A stretch of 64,000 nt of DNA. It comes from Trichobilharzia regenti. Lineage: Eukaryota > Platyhelminthes > Trematoda > Strigeidida > Schistosomatidae. This document shows, one piece after another, positions 25,401-40,500 of the stretch. Below the pieces are notes generated by a model. The model had not been told where the DNA came from. It made no database searches and saw nothing but the letters and a program-made list of their open reading frames with translations. Each line of letters begins with the position of its first letter. The first letter of the stretch is position 1. A program made the position numbers and the translations under genes. The stretch covers positions 41,850,352-41,914,351 of the forward strand of contig OX235270.1 of assembly GCA_944472135.2 (NCBI GenBank), given 5' to 3'.

Positions 25401-28400
25401 GCATTTTATCAGTAAATTAACATTCTATTGTTGACAGATGGATAAAACATTTATCCTTCGTGAAAACGATTTAGACAAATTCACGTAATCTCTCATTTCC
25501 ATGAGATGAATTCAGCTCTCAAATTCGTCTATGAAGAAAAATTCCAGGGAAAATCGCCTCCTTGGATGTCCTTCTCAAATGAAGAACAAACGTTAACATG
25601 AAAAGAAATCTACATAGGAAAAGAACATGGACAGTGCAATATACGCATTTACATTGCTTAATTCCCCTCAGACATAAGATAAACTTAATGAAGACACTGA
25701 GGTAGAGGGTGAGAGCTGTCTGTTCGAAAGATGTGGGTTAAGGTGAGCTGAAGAATATATCATGCCTTTAATAAAATTAACTATCCATAAAACTACGTAA
25801 GGTAGCAGATGATGACGAAAGTCGAACACTTTAAGAAGTTCCTCCATATGAGACTGTACCAAGAGAAGTTGACATCGAGGATGTGAGGAAACCGATTTAC
25901 AAAATTCTAATACTGTTGATTTCAGTTCATATTTCCTAAACTGTTGTGATACCGAATCTAAAAAATGAAGTGCTTAGGCTTCGTGTATCTATCACAGTTT
26001 AACCAGTCCTATGGTGCCAGTTGTATCACTACTCGTGAACTCTTTGATATATGAGGAAATAATGATAAATTTTTTCAATAATTAGTAATACTCACTTTAA
26101 ATCGTATAAACGGTAGTAGGTGAACAAATAATGGTGGTCTGTATGTCACAAGGAAATCAAAAAATTTCCACAACTGAATACCGTTTTGACCGTTCAAGGC
26201 TAGCTGGGTTAATGCAGCAATCAATAACTTCATTCTAACAGCTGCATGACGTGTATATGCAACAAGAATTAACTTCAGACCCAAAAATCCTAATCTATTA
26301 ATTAAACAAAATGTTAAAAACAAAAGCATCACTAATAATGGCATGAATGTAATAAGAATATTATAAAAAAAAAAACAGGACGTAACACCATGTAGTAATA
26401 CTGCTTTTGTACACCAGCCATATGCTAGTAGGAGGTTAGTTACTGTAACACACTATAAAATACGAAAAGCATTACGTCGTTGTTTCTATCTTACACATAC
26501 TGTAAAGTTGATATCCGTTCTTAAAGAAATGACTATGACCACCGGTAAATTTTGCAGAATTCTGAGTAAAACTATACACATGAAATTGTTTTTTGTGACA
26601 GAATAAAACATTCTGGAAATACTAACACGGCGTAACAACGGTGCTCTCATGATGAACTTGTTTATATTTTAAGGTAAAAGTTGATAGCTATCGAAATTCT
26701 CCTATATAGGATAAGAAGCCAGCAAACCTTTATGAATTCAATACTTCCTGCCTTAATAACTTTAATTGTTTATTTTAATAAAGTAATGACTGAATTTTAA
26801 ACAAAAAGTATCGACCATGGGTCAAATGAAGACAGATAATTCTTCTTTGAAATTGATCATTTATTTGTACTTCTTCTACAGCCATTAATACTTCATCAGA
26901 AAACTAGCTAACGCATATGACACATCATACACAAATAATTCTATGTTGCGTGTAACTCATAATAGACATTTTTCTGAAAACTTTCGTGTATGCTACGTCA
27001 AAACTGACAGAGACCAGCGTATAAAATTTCGCTTTATCAACCAAGTTGTCATCAGAGGCTGTGTGGTCATATTTACATTCGCTAAAAAACACAACAGTTC
27101 ATTATTGTATAGTAGAATGGGAATACTTCATTAAAACAATTACCTAGAAATGGTTTCGAGAGAAATAGACAAATTTAGATTCTGCAAGAATCAAGAACCA
27201 AATGGGAATGGTAACAATCCAAAACCAAAGAATATTAATCATTAAGCAAACAAAATGCAGTGAATAAAATAATAGTTATTATAACTGGTGGACAAAACTG
27301 AACAGCTTACCAACTCACGAAACGATGCAACTGTGTTCTCTAATTATCATAATAGGAATATTTAATTTATTCGAAACAAAAAGATCAATGAAGAAATTTG
27401 GTTAAAAGTATTAATCTAGACAAATACACGACTGTTAACTGAATTGTAAAATACAAACAGTGGTGCTAGCAATTGTAACCAGAGCGCGTAACCATTAAAC
27501 AAAACAACTGTCACTTGAAATCTGTATTTCGCCATGAATGGAAGAAAACAAAACGGCATGGTTTATTCTGTGCTTGTTTCTTCCAAGTGTGTAGCTATCT
27601 ATGAAGTTGGACTTTAGAAACAAAATCACCGTCTTTTTTACTGTACTGTACTTCATGATATCAAGTTGCACTTTGCCGAATTTATGGATGAATTTCTACT
27701 GTCCAGCAAATTTCGCCAATAACACTAAATTCTTTATAGACATCAAACCTCGTCAGTTTAAGTGACAGGAACTTTTGAAATTAAGATAGAGTTTTGTAAT
27801 GTGTTTTTCTTAACCTATAGCAATGTGTTTCGTCACAATGGCTTTGAAGTCGAATTGCTTCATATTCATTTTTTTCTTATTCCCTCACGTTCCCAGCAGA
27901 ACATAGGGCGTCAAGCTAGAGGCTTGAAGTTTCTGTAGCAGTGTTTATTTTTACAGGATGGGGTTGGCAGCCTCATGCCCAACCTTTCCTCTTTACCAGA
28001 ATTATTTCTGCCTCAGCGAGATAAAGGAGTGCGTCTGTGGCCGGGGATCGAACCCCGGACCCTGTGCATGGTCGACGAGCGTCCTAACCGGTGTGCCACC
28101 GACGCATTCATATTCATTATCCACTGTAAATTGTACATCTCAGCATTCTTTGATAAACTGGTAAAAGACACCTTAAATATTATGAACTATTAAGAATACA
28201 TGGTCAGTGTATATATTATCACATGTTGCATGATTAGTGGTTGTTTTGACTTCTCTTCAGTAGGAGGCTAAGTGCAGAAATGAATAGCGTAACGAGCACT
28301 TACATTTCAGCTAAGGACTGTTGCTGGTATGAAAAATACAATGACTTACTGGGAAATATCACCTTATGCTAAATCATGCATACTATTTAGACTAATCAGT

Positions 28401-30955
28401 ATGAAGGACAAAACTAGTCAGTGTGAGTAGTTATCAAACATCAGTTAGGCCATGTATTACAATAGCTCACCTGTGTGAAAACTCAGCCTTGAAATTACTG
28501 ACTTTTTCTGTAGGAAATCCAAGACAAACTGAAGTAGGATCTAAAAGTTTGGAATGATAAACTTGTGGGCGATTTTTCTGAGTCAAAATATTTGTTTTAT
28601 TTAACGGTGATATAACTGAAGGACGTGATTTCAATTGAAAACTTTCCTGTTTTCCCTGGCATTTGTTTGGTACAGTAATTTGTGCTGGAGCAACTGACGG
28701 GCCATAGTCTTCAGGTAGAATTGCAACTAGCGATGGACTTAGTAAACGTGTTAAACTTGCATATGAACCACCATCATAATCTGTTGACAGGTTGGACAGA
28801 TTAATCAGTTTTATCAAAGTGCTATTATAATTACTAGTATTAAGGCTCGAAGTGTTCTCTTGAGCTATCGATCCAGCTGCTGGACGATTAAATGAAATAC
28901 TTGGATTAATGCGCAGTTCAAAACCTGTGGTATCAGCTTGACTTTTATTAGTTTTATCCCTTGGTTTACTTGATAACGGACCAGATGGACTAGATTCGCA
29001 TGCTTGTTGCTGTTGTTGTTGCGTTGAATTACTCATAGCAGTCAAGTTACGTGCCGTCTTCTGTCCAACAACATTAGATACATTGTCATTTGCAAACAAG
29101 GCTGTTATGCATACGTCCAGCGCATAGAAGACATTGTCTCTTGATAAAGTTGGTGAATCTATTACAGTTAAAAGAAAATATCGAGGCAAAATCTTATTGA
29201 TTAAGATAGCTGTATAATGGCAGTCAGAAAACTAAATTTAAAGGAGTACATTAATAAGCGCCAATTTAGAATTAAGAATACAATATTCAGAGAAGACACA
29301 ATTTTAAACTAATTTACTATCAAGCTATACATTCACAATATCGAGCTTTGCAATTTCCTATTGAAGTTATCCAAAGTAAAAATTTGGTACCATTGTAGTT
29401 CATAGAATCAATGTTTGAGTTTGTATATCAGTAATTGACGATAACAACAATCACAGTAGTGATGGTAATAATGGTAAAAAAATCATTCATGTGCCTCTAC
29501 AACCTAAGCGGTAAGTTGTTGTGAGTGTGTAAGCAAATTGTGTATTTGCATTATGGTAGTGAGGAAAACTAACAGTTCTCTCAAAGCGATTACTGGTCCG
29601 ACTAACTTACGAGATCAGTCTGATAAGCATGTCATCATTTGACTTCAACCAACATGAGTAGAGAACCAAATAAATAATTTAGAAGCCGTTAGTTTGAATT
29701 CTGCTGATATCTGGATTTTCACTTCACCTCCAATTATCACTCCAGCCCAAGGTCATATTATCATTTTAACGATTAGATAGCGAAGGGTTTGGATTTACAA
29801 TAAGTTGTGAAACTACGGCCAAACAAGTAAATACAATAATATCAAAAATGAAGATAATTTTTAAGTCATAATCATTGAAAACTAGGGTGTACTGAGTAGC
29901 TGTTTTCATCTTAACTTGTGACTTTTCAGCAATACGCATCCATGAACCCATCGGAGACTAAACTCGGGAAAATCAGATTACGAGGTCAGCGCACTGTTAT
30001 TCAGCCACTGAGACTAAATCCAATGGTATATGAATTCTAACTTCTGCTAATTTTCAAAGCTGTACAGACATAATGAATTAAGGTGGCAAAAAAAACGAAT
30101 GATCATAAATGCTTATAATGACTGACCCGAAAACGTCTTATTAAATGCTTCACTTAATCATGCCGTCTAACCTTCACAATAAGAAGATTTCAACACAATA
30201 ATAAATGATTATCTTTCTCTGTTTCATTCATTGGTGGATTTAACTTGTAGGTGAGCTGTATTGAACACTTCTAGAAAGACCTCAGCATCGGTGTTATTAC
30301 TATGTAGGGTAATAATGTATATACAGTCAGTAGATAATTTGTTGATTACGCTTTTTATGATTCTTGTTTTATTTTATCATAAACATGTAGGCTCAAATGT
30401 GCCCTAGAGGTTAACTGTATATATTACGTCTATTTGTACTATGGTCTTTATCGCCACATTATCATCTTCAATAATAATTGCGTATTTTATTTTCACTATA
30501 ACTACAAAACCAAACACGATGGTATCTAATTTCAATGAAACAAGAATTATTTTAATGGATGATGTGTAAACGAACAGTGTTGTTTGTAATTACATCTTTC
30601 TCAAGCATTAAATATACGTGAAACTCCAACCAGTGACAGTGATATACGGGTCAGTGTGATAAATTTTAAATAATATTGATTATACCAGTAATAATAATAA
30701 TAGTGTCAGTGATAACATTGTACAAATAATTGATGCAGATGGGGATATGTTTAATAAAAGTATATATAAATGATAATATAAACATTTCATTAATTGAATT
30801 AAGTAGAGATCTCATAAAATCAGTACTTACGTCATATTAAATAAAGATGAAGCAGATAGATGATTAAAATATAGATAAACGCGATAAATATATGAAAGGG
30901 GTGAAGAATAAGAATTAGAGGAATTTTAATGAATTTATTAAATCTACCTAGACCA

Positions 30956-30987
<32 letters not shown>

Positions 30988-31561
30988 ACCGGGAAAAACA
31001 TAAACTTAGAGCGTCTAATTAATTCAGTGGTGAGAATAACCGTATAATTAGGATTCAATTCTTACAGCTTTACTTTATTGTTCTCAAGCGTATCGTATAT
31101 TTCTCTAGGTATTATCGATCACATCTGTTTGTTAGTTTTTTGTGATTGCGGATCATTGTCTGCATTTTTGCTGCCTCATCTCAGCTACTCAGGCAATCAA
31201 CAAGGTTACTAACACGCTAGGCTTACACTGCTTTCTTCTGCATGTTACTGTAACAAATATCATGACTAAGGATTATAGTAAGTAAATATATGCACGGAAA
31301 TTATTCACCGTCAGTGAAATATATATCCACAGTGTTTTGAGATTTTCATATTTTGTTTTTATCTAAAGCTAATTTCGATCAGTGTCATACTATTTGTTAC
31401 CTCAAATCTATGTACCGTATTCATGCATATTTTAAGACTTGAAATATATCCACGTGTATCTCGTGAATTTATTCAGGGTATTTTGGTACACAAGTACTTT
31501 TGTGAATGTCAAAGAATTACAGTTATTATCATCAACAGGAAGTTGTAAAAAATATTTACCG

Positions 31562-31595
<34 letters not shown>

Positions 31596-34500
31596 CAGGA
31601 TGGGGTTGGCAGCCTCATGCCCAACCTTTCTTCCTCATATATATATATATAGACAAAGTTTAAATCACCTTTACGTCCAGCACAGCCTCTGAATAATAAT
31701 GGTAATATTAGATTATTCAAATAAATGACAAGCGTCTGAAATCCGCCTTCTAGTAAAGTCGGGAAACGAATATTATAGTCTGGTGAGATTCTTTCACATA
31801 AATCTTTTAAACTGCAGTGAGACTAAAATAATAAAAAAAAAACAAAAATAAATATGAAACATGTATGAACCACTGTAAAAAAAGACCAGAAACATGTAGA
31901 TGCATAACAATTCACACTAACCACTATGATCATCATCCAAGACAAATATTTGAGAGAAAATCTCCCAAAAAGTTAACAAAAACTTAAAATAATCCATAAA
32001 TATGTGATTGATTGCGATGAGTAGTTGTATTCGGCCTACATCAACCAGTACTGCTTCCTGACTGGATTATCGAAATTATCTAAACACCGAACAACAGTTT
32101 CGCTCATTTGGCGCTAAGGTCATCACTTACCTGTTTACCCTGTTTAACTCACCCAAGAGTGCGGAATAAGCTAAAACCACCCGATTTCTAGCTAGCTACT
32201 TGCAAATTCGATTTAGAATAATCCACTTGAAATGTCATTAATACTAAAAGTACACCCTACTGGCACTATTGTGAATAATTTTAGGTAATAATATTTTTAG
32301 GATTAACAGTATCCTGTATGCTACTAAGTTATTCAGACACTCGGGATAATAGGTGAGCTAGAATTTGAACGAAATAACATCATTTTATTTGAATATCCCA
32401 GCAACATGTCGAGTACAATGAAGCTGACTACACCCTATAGGGAATTGTGGAGATAATTTTAACTTAACTGCTGAGATTTCTAAATAAATAGAAAAGTAAA
32501 AAATATTCCAAGTTTTTGAAGATCTTATCTGCTAAACTTATGATAATGTAATCACATAGAGGTGTGACAACATATTTTTGATTGTAATCGTAGGTGGACA
32601 TCAAACGATTTCAAAATGTTCAAGTATTGTTTTTGCACAGACTTTATTGATTTCAAGTTAGATCATGAACTGACTTTAGTAAGAGAACCGCTAGACAGCT
32701 GTTTTCACCCTAGTTTGGAAATCTTCAGGGATTTCAGGTTATACGAGGCGACCGTGTTAACCATTCGGACACTGTGACGGGATTCAGTTACCCATGAATC
32801 CGAAATAATTCTGTCAATTTGTGATAGTTTAACAACCAGTCAAAATAGGATATTTAATGCATGAAAATAGTTATTGGAATACATAGATCTTAAGTGTGTA
32901 GAATTAATAAGATTAGTAGAAAACTAAATCATTACAGAAAAAGTTTCCAGTTAGATAGGATACAGTGGTTTTACATTACCAATAGTAGTGGAAACTGATA
33001 TTAACAATAATAGAAATAAAGGAAGGATACAAAGATTGTTTAAACAAAACGTATTATAGGTAAATATTTTTTTTCACCCCTCGTTAATATTCTACGGCCA
33101 AGGTAGAAAGACAGACTGTACAAACTATTTTATACACAAAGATCTGGATTAAATTAATGAAATTCACTCATTTACAAACACGCATTATTCCTGTTGGACA
33201 GTTAAAAGAGAAATGCTCACTATTTTAGCGCAAACTGTGTAGCTTCTAAATAGCATGAAAGTCCTCTCGGATTGAAAATGACATGAACAAATTACGTGTA
33301 GGTCTAAATTCCTTTGAATATCGGACGATTAACCAGCTAAACAGTAAATTGCCATTAAGTTAGGTGATATATTCCTTTTAGTACGTATTTATATCGTTCT
33401 CAATGGCTGGTGCAGATACATCCACTCCTTGTGACTTACGATTTCCAATGAAACTATATTGTTCTTCGTTATTACTATTCCTTTGTCTCACTCCTCTGTT
33501 TACTGTCTCTAGTATGCATTTCTTCTACTTTCTTCTCTCGGTTTGTGTGCTACATGGAGTGTGGCTACTTGAACTCCCGCACATATGTGCAAAGTTCTAT
33601 GTCGAAAACAGACAGACAGAGAGTGCGTACTTGTAGACATGAACAATGACTACATCGGAACTAAGTGGAGACGTCATTTATAAAGTGATAAGTTGATTTG
33701 TTGGAACTTTCAGAAAAATGACCAGTCTCATTAAGCTGTACAACTTATGTTGCGATTAGTTGAGGCTTGAAATTATCCTCCACAACGTCTTCTCATTTTC
33801 TGAGAATTCACGTTCCATGAAAGTCATGTTAAATCTGATAAGTTTTATAAAAAACAGTAAGGCTAGTAGTAGTTTCGAAAAGCTAAATGAAGGATTATTG
33901 TTTTCATGTAATTTTATTCAAATATTGTCTAATATTATAATAGCCTCTGGTACTACATTTGCATGGAATACTGATTATTAAAGCTTTGATGGTCACATTA
34001 GTCCTTGTAATTGCTTGTTATTATTCCTCATGTTTATTCAGTTCGGAACTCCTTTTAAATGAGGTGGGGAAAGTCTTACTAAACAGAAGAGAAATATTTT
34101 ATGATAAAAATCCCACCTCACTCTTCATCTAAAGCATTCATTCATGAAAAATCTGTGGAAATTCCTCTTGTTTTTGACTGATACTTTCTCCATTTTTGAA
34201 GTGATTAAACTCGTGGGTTAAAATAACAATAAGAATTAACCGAAATTGTGGACACAACAGAAACAATATACAGTATATTAAAATTCTAATCTTAGAACTA
34301 ACATAATTTTGGAATAATATGACCTGTAGAAAATCCGATTATCATACTTGAAAGACGAAATCGATTAACACATATATAATTAAGACTCGTCTGCAGGATC
34401 CACTTTGTTGTGTGCAGTAAACATCTCTGAAGTTTGGTTTTTTTTGCCATCTAGATCAGTTTTGAAACAGATCATCATGAACACAGTAAGTGTTTTTGTC

Positions 34501-37500
34501 ATTGGTAAAAAAAATATTGTTCATTTGTGAGTGACAAAAATGAAACTATAAATGTGTAGTGTTGTGATAGCAAGAGAGTAATTTTCCTGTTTTAACGCAT
34601 ATTACTATACCATGGAATGTTAAACAGCTATGGAGTCTGTTTTCATTCTCTTATCAAGATTTACGTTTCCGGTCAGCAGCAGCAGTCAAACTGTCAAAAT
34701 CAGCAAACAGACCAACAAAATCACCGAATCAAAATATACTTACGCCTAAGATTTGTGAGAACAGGGATAAAAGACGAATCACTTCAGCTGCAAACTGGCA
34801 TGCGTATATATCACTATCATCAAATGTTGTTTCGTAGACATTTTCTTGATTACTATGTCTTGGTGAACAATGTGATCCTGCTTCACCATTCACAGGAGGA
34901 TGTTGTTTGGATTTCCCAGCAGGTTTTACAACTCCAACTGAAGCACTTATACTACTGGATTCTTGTGATGTAATTCCGAATAACACCTCGCCAAAACTTG
35001 GTCTACTGTGATGACCTACGGTATGATTAGGCTGAATGTCTAAGCGTGACCTAGGAAAGTTAGATGCACATCCAGATATATCAAAAACAATTGCTTTTTT
35101 CAGGGTTTCAATTAAAATCTAAAATGTAAGCATACACAAATATCAAAGAACAATGACTTATTCGAGTTACAAATAAAGTGTTGAACAATAAGATTAATAA
35201 TAAAATCTTAACAGAATGAAGTTGAATGCATAAATCCAAGTAACAGAATAAATAAAAATGGGCTTATAGCCTAAGGATATGTTACCATTGCATTAAAACA
35301 TATAGTATTATAACTGAATTGTAATTTGAGCAGTCTGCTAACAGATCTAATGTCGTCAACGGAAAAATGGCTTTACTGTTGGAACACAGGCAAACCTATT
35401 CATTACATAAGGTCAATAAAAAGAAGGATCAACCAGATTTTACGGATTAAAGGTACATTAACAAACGATTTGTAACACTAGGCTTCAACAAAATCCTAAT
35501 CTGTTTACTATGATGTCTAAACGGCAGACCGTATAAATCATGTGGCCAAACTTTTTCAAATAATAATAATAATATCAAAATGTGTCTGAGTTCTAGTTCA
35601 CCCGTAATCTGATGTGTTTGGATCGTTTGAAGCAATATGTCTTATATCGTCAGCTGCAAGTTCAAAGTATCACGTGATTAACTTGTAAACAAACATTTTA
35701 CCTTACGTGTAGGGAAAATTTGATAACCTGGACTACATGGTTTTACTAAGAGTTATAAGACCTATTGTTACGCTATTTCTACAGATTAGAACGAATTTAT
35801 CCAAATTCTAGTTCGTTCGTCTTTCAAATTACTTACAAACATGTCTTATACCATGTGCTTATACGAATCGGAATAATGAATATAAGGGAATACGCACAAG
35901 TGTATTGTTCTTTCGACCTAACAACTTTCATGATTAACCAAGTGCAACTAAATCATTGTTCAGTTTGGATATTCAACTGGAAACATTTACCCTAATCGAA
36001 AATACTAAATATATTGAATGACTAAAACCCAGCTTTAGAGAGAGTAATTTACCGCGTAAAAAAACATAAGTGCCAACTTAATTATTGTAATCCTCCGCAC
36101 TATGCAATGTGATAATAGAAGACTTATTGAATTAGTAAACTGAGGTCATAGTTGTAGTAAGTGATTATTCATTAGTGTCAAACCAATCCCCTCTTGTTCG
36201 TTATATGTTTGTTCAAGGTAAAAGACATTGGGATAGGGATAGGGATATGGAAGAATGAATTAAGCCGATTTTGTGTTTGACCTTATACTGGCATTATCTG
36301 AATTGTGTATATATGTAAGCATACAGTATTAGATGACTTACGCGAATTTCTTTCATATGTGCCACTGATCGGTTCTTTTTCAATACGCAATAAACTGATC
36401 GGATAAGCTTAACAATTTCATCCCAATGGTGAATCGCCTATAAGTATACATATAAAATGCATATGCTAATTAATCAATTTGTGAAAACACTGCTCATAAG
36501 TATAACAGTTTTATGAAAATAGTTGAAAAATATATATCTTTTTCGAAAGATTTGAGTCGTTAAAAAGTACTCCATCAGCCACAGGAGAATGTTTTCCTCC
36601 CATTAGTCAATATTTCCGACTATCACAGTAACTGATACATTACAGTTCATGAACTTATAAACTTTAAATATGTCGTCATTATTTTTGTGATTCCCCTTTG
36701 AATTGCTATCCATGTAAGTCAGCAATGCCGTTACAGCAAACAGAGGAAAAAAATGGGAAGGCTTGAGGATGAATTAGTCGTAGAAATCTGATGGCTATCT
36801 AAGACCTCAGGTATAGTAACTACCAATATGTATTGTGAAAAGTGACCTACAAAAGGCTTAAACACACTAATTTTGTCCAGACAAACCGTGTAACAATGGA
36901 TAAAGAGTAGTCCGATGTATGTTGTAATAATGCAAAAAAACACTCGGGTTTATCAATTTCCACGAATTCGTTTAACGATTTATCATTGGGTTTTGTTGTT
37001 AGTAGAGTGAACTGTGTAACTGTTATCCATGATGAATGAGATGATAAAAATGATCTTTAGTTGACTGCACTTACATATTACTTAGAATGGATAGAGTATA
37101 CCAAGAAGAGAAATTATTCCGATTAGAATTCCCACCTATTTAAATAACTAAATGTGTATAGGTGCCAAACTTTTATTAAAACTCAGCTATTATCATCTAA
37201 CAATGCCTTTTACAGAATTAAATTCGATGAGTTAAGGAAATGAATTAAATTCATTTGCAAACAATGACTAACTTCACACGATTGTTTTTTTATTTGTGTA
37301 CTGACGTAAAAAAATGTAGACAGTTACTAAAAAAGTACAATGGAAAAATCAACAAATATAACTATAGATTGCCGCATGTCAACTACAAAAACACAGACTA
37401 GAAATTATTTCCAACTTAATATTTCTGCATTTCTTTACTAATAGAAATTTATGTTAAGAGTCAGAATAAGTGAGTCATCAGCTGATGAGTCACAACTGTT

Positions 37501-40500
37501 GAGTCAGCCGATAACATTCAGTGAAATTGATTCTAAAAAGATAATATGAAATGGGACTCCAATATAGTGCCATCAAACTTAACCTGAAATACCACACACA
37601 CACACTTTTACATAAAAAACCAGCCATAAAAGTCTCAAGAATGAATGACTGTTATCCAAGTAGTTGATGCAAGTGGACATTCACGTCAACTGAATTAGTT
37701 GTTTTACGGGACTTTTATCAGTGAATGCAACTACTGTGAGAAAGGTAAAACAAAAAGCTGCAGGTTAAATTCCACATGGAAGATTAGCTGACAAGTGTTA
37801 CATAAAATGACAGAGAAAATCTACAAAATTTTCATGAATCCTATGAAGATCATCCACAAGCAGGTGAGTAAGTGTGAACAGTTATTTTCGTTCAACTTCT
37901 GCAAGAAAGAATTCCCATAATCTTTGAAAACATATTAATATATCTGTTCCAAAATCAATTTCAGTCTAGATTTTCTTTCTTTTGATTTGAATTTAAGCTT
38001 GCCTGTCAAAACTTACCTTTGATTTAATAGCGAACTCTAGCATTTTAGGTAAGGTTCTATTTAATCTTCCCAAAAGGCATTCCAATGCTTTGCAAGATCT
38101 TAATGACTCGTGGCTCCAGTCTATGACAGGAAGTACATCCAAAAAATAACGTTGTAAAGCTGTACTGGCCAGGAAATCTGGACTATTGGAAACATGTTTT
38201 AGCATTGATTGAGCTATATCAGCTAGTCTCTGTAAGAACAAACAAGACGTCACATTACCTTAATTAGCATAAAACAGACTGAAAAATTATTATTAATAAT
38301 AATAATGATAATAATTGTTCAGGTTGGATACACAGTGTTACATAAACGCGTCTGATATCACTGTTTTCAGAAGTGAGATAACAATTAGCCTACTGACACG
38401 TTTGTTAACCCTAAGTACTATCGAAACGAATTTAGACAACAGCAACAATGGGAGGAAGCTGGAGGAAACAACCTCCTTTACCTACCCACCTACCTAGGAA
38501 GCATCGTTTCAACTACAGGCCGACGGAACTGACGAGGACATCAAAGCCAGGAACATCGGGAAAGAAAGACAAGCTTTCATTACTCTCACCAAGTCTGTGT
38601 GGAGGTCAACATCACTCACCATCAAAAATAACATTCGGATTTTCAACTCCAATGTGAAGTCAGTGCTACTTTCGACACGTGTCAGAGACTTGGCCAGCGC
38701 GTCATAAAGAGCATCTCCAACAAACTACAGACCTTCATCAACAGCTAGCTGTCTTCGCTCAATACCACTCAAGATCAGATGGCCGGCCAGAAAAGATCAG
38801 AAACAGAGATGGATCTCTGGAAATGAGCGAACCAACCCAGCAGGAACCGATTGTCAAACAAATAGGCAGGAAGAAATGGAGGTGGATTGGATTGTGGTGA
38901 TACTCTGAGGAATCCATCAAGTGACATCACTAGACAAGTCATCGCTCGAGTGAAACCCGAAAGGGAAGCGGGCGGAGAGTTGGTCGTCAGTGCGAGAGAG
39001 AGTGGGGTGACTTGGAGGAGGTCATGTGAAGAGTAGATGAAAGCGTGTGGGAAGACTTGTAGCGGGGTGAAAAGTTGGCAGAAAACCGAAGGCAATGGAG
39101 ACGCGCGGCTGAAGCCCTATGTTCCTCTAGGAATTAAAGGATATAATAATAAGTAATAATAATAACAAGTGAAGAATAACACTGATGAACCGTGTGGAGA
39201 CTGAGTCACTTACTCAAGAGTGCAAGTATGAGGCCGATTTGCGGAGTTATCTGAACCATTATAGCGCGATCTGCATACTTTCAACATTTATCAACAATCA
39301 AAATACTCTAGTATTGTGTTACACTTGAACGGTAAATTTCAGTCTGCCTTTACGGACTGTATTGGCTAACTTTCGGCAAGTTATTTACGAAGTAATTATT
39401 ACGTTGTTGATTTTATACAAATGCTTATTTGTTCGGTTGTTTTTTTTTATCTCACTTACTATCTGTAGTTCATCTGATGACCTATTCATATGTCTAAACA
39501 AAATGTGTGCGGTGTGTGCTATATTTTTATATTTATAATAACTTGTAGCTGAAGTAAAACTGTGAAATAAAAAAACATTCTTTTCATCCTGTTGTAAGTG
39601 TACTTGTTCTTGCTTTGTTCACACTAATCAAGGGAACCGTATTTAATGAATATGAATGTCACTACTTACGTCTTCTAGGTGTATCTACTTTCATTTGACC
39701 TAGGCAGAAATATTCAATACAAGTATACATTATAATAAAGGGGAAAATAGCGTTAAAGAATATTATAGAAACATCAATATTTAACAAACTAGTCAACCAA
39801 CTTTATATCAACTAACACACAAACATAAAAATAATTTGACCAACACTGTATAGCATACGTATTCATGTAACATCTACTGGTTTAGAGATTCACTTATAAT
39901 AACAACTATTCACTGTGCGCGTACAAGAAGCTTTGTATGTACTTGCTTATTTTGGATTCATCAATACTTCGGGTGATCATTAAATGCTAGAATATTTTCA
40001 CTTTTACGGATAATATGCGTTCAATTGTTGTTACTACAGATCATAACTCACCATATGTGATTTAGTGTCCAGTAAATCAGAGACACGATGTTTTTCCTCC
40101 ATTTCTAAAAGACGACCTGAACATGTAGATAAAAATTCACAGGCCAACTGCAAAACAGCTTCTCGTGGTTCGTAAGCCGTTGAACTCTGATGACCACTAG
40201 TCGCAGTAACAGAACTGGCCAACATCTGACTTGACTGGTTTTCTCTGTCACGTGATACATTTGAACCGACGGATAAGGGGAAACCTTTATTCAAAGGCAA
40301 ATTATTGATTTCATTGCATAAGTCACGTTTTGTCTTCTTCTGAGCTGCTTCAGTGCCTTTTGTTTTATCCAATGATTTTGTTAAATTATTCCTAGCAGTT
40401 TCATAACTTCCTAATCTACTAGCTACACCAGTTAGTAAACGACCGGGTGATTCTTTACGACATTCTGCTGGTCCACCTGGTGCAAGATAGTTTAACTGGC

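Noticed and set aside
28020..28107. Functional tRNA genes at the SINE heads (also 23175, 48379, 52711, 53185)
   Set aside because: A and B boxes are present but the cloverleaf stems do not close, and the sequences run straight into SINE bodies shared between copies.
30957..30982. GA, TA and TG runs (also 31567, 54149, 62518) as CRISPR or regulatory arrays
   Set aside because: Plain microsatellites in a eukaryotic genome; no spacer structure.
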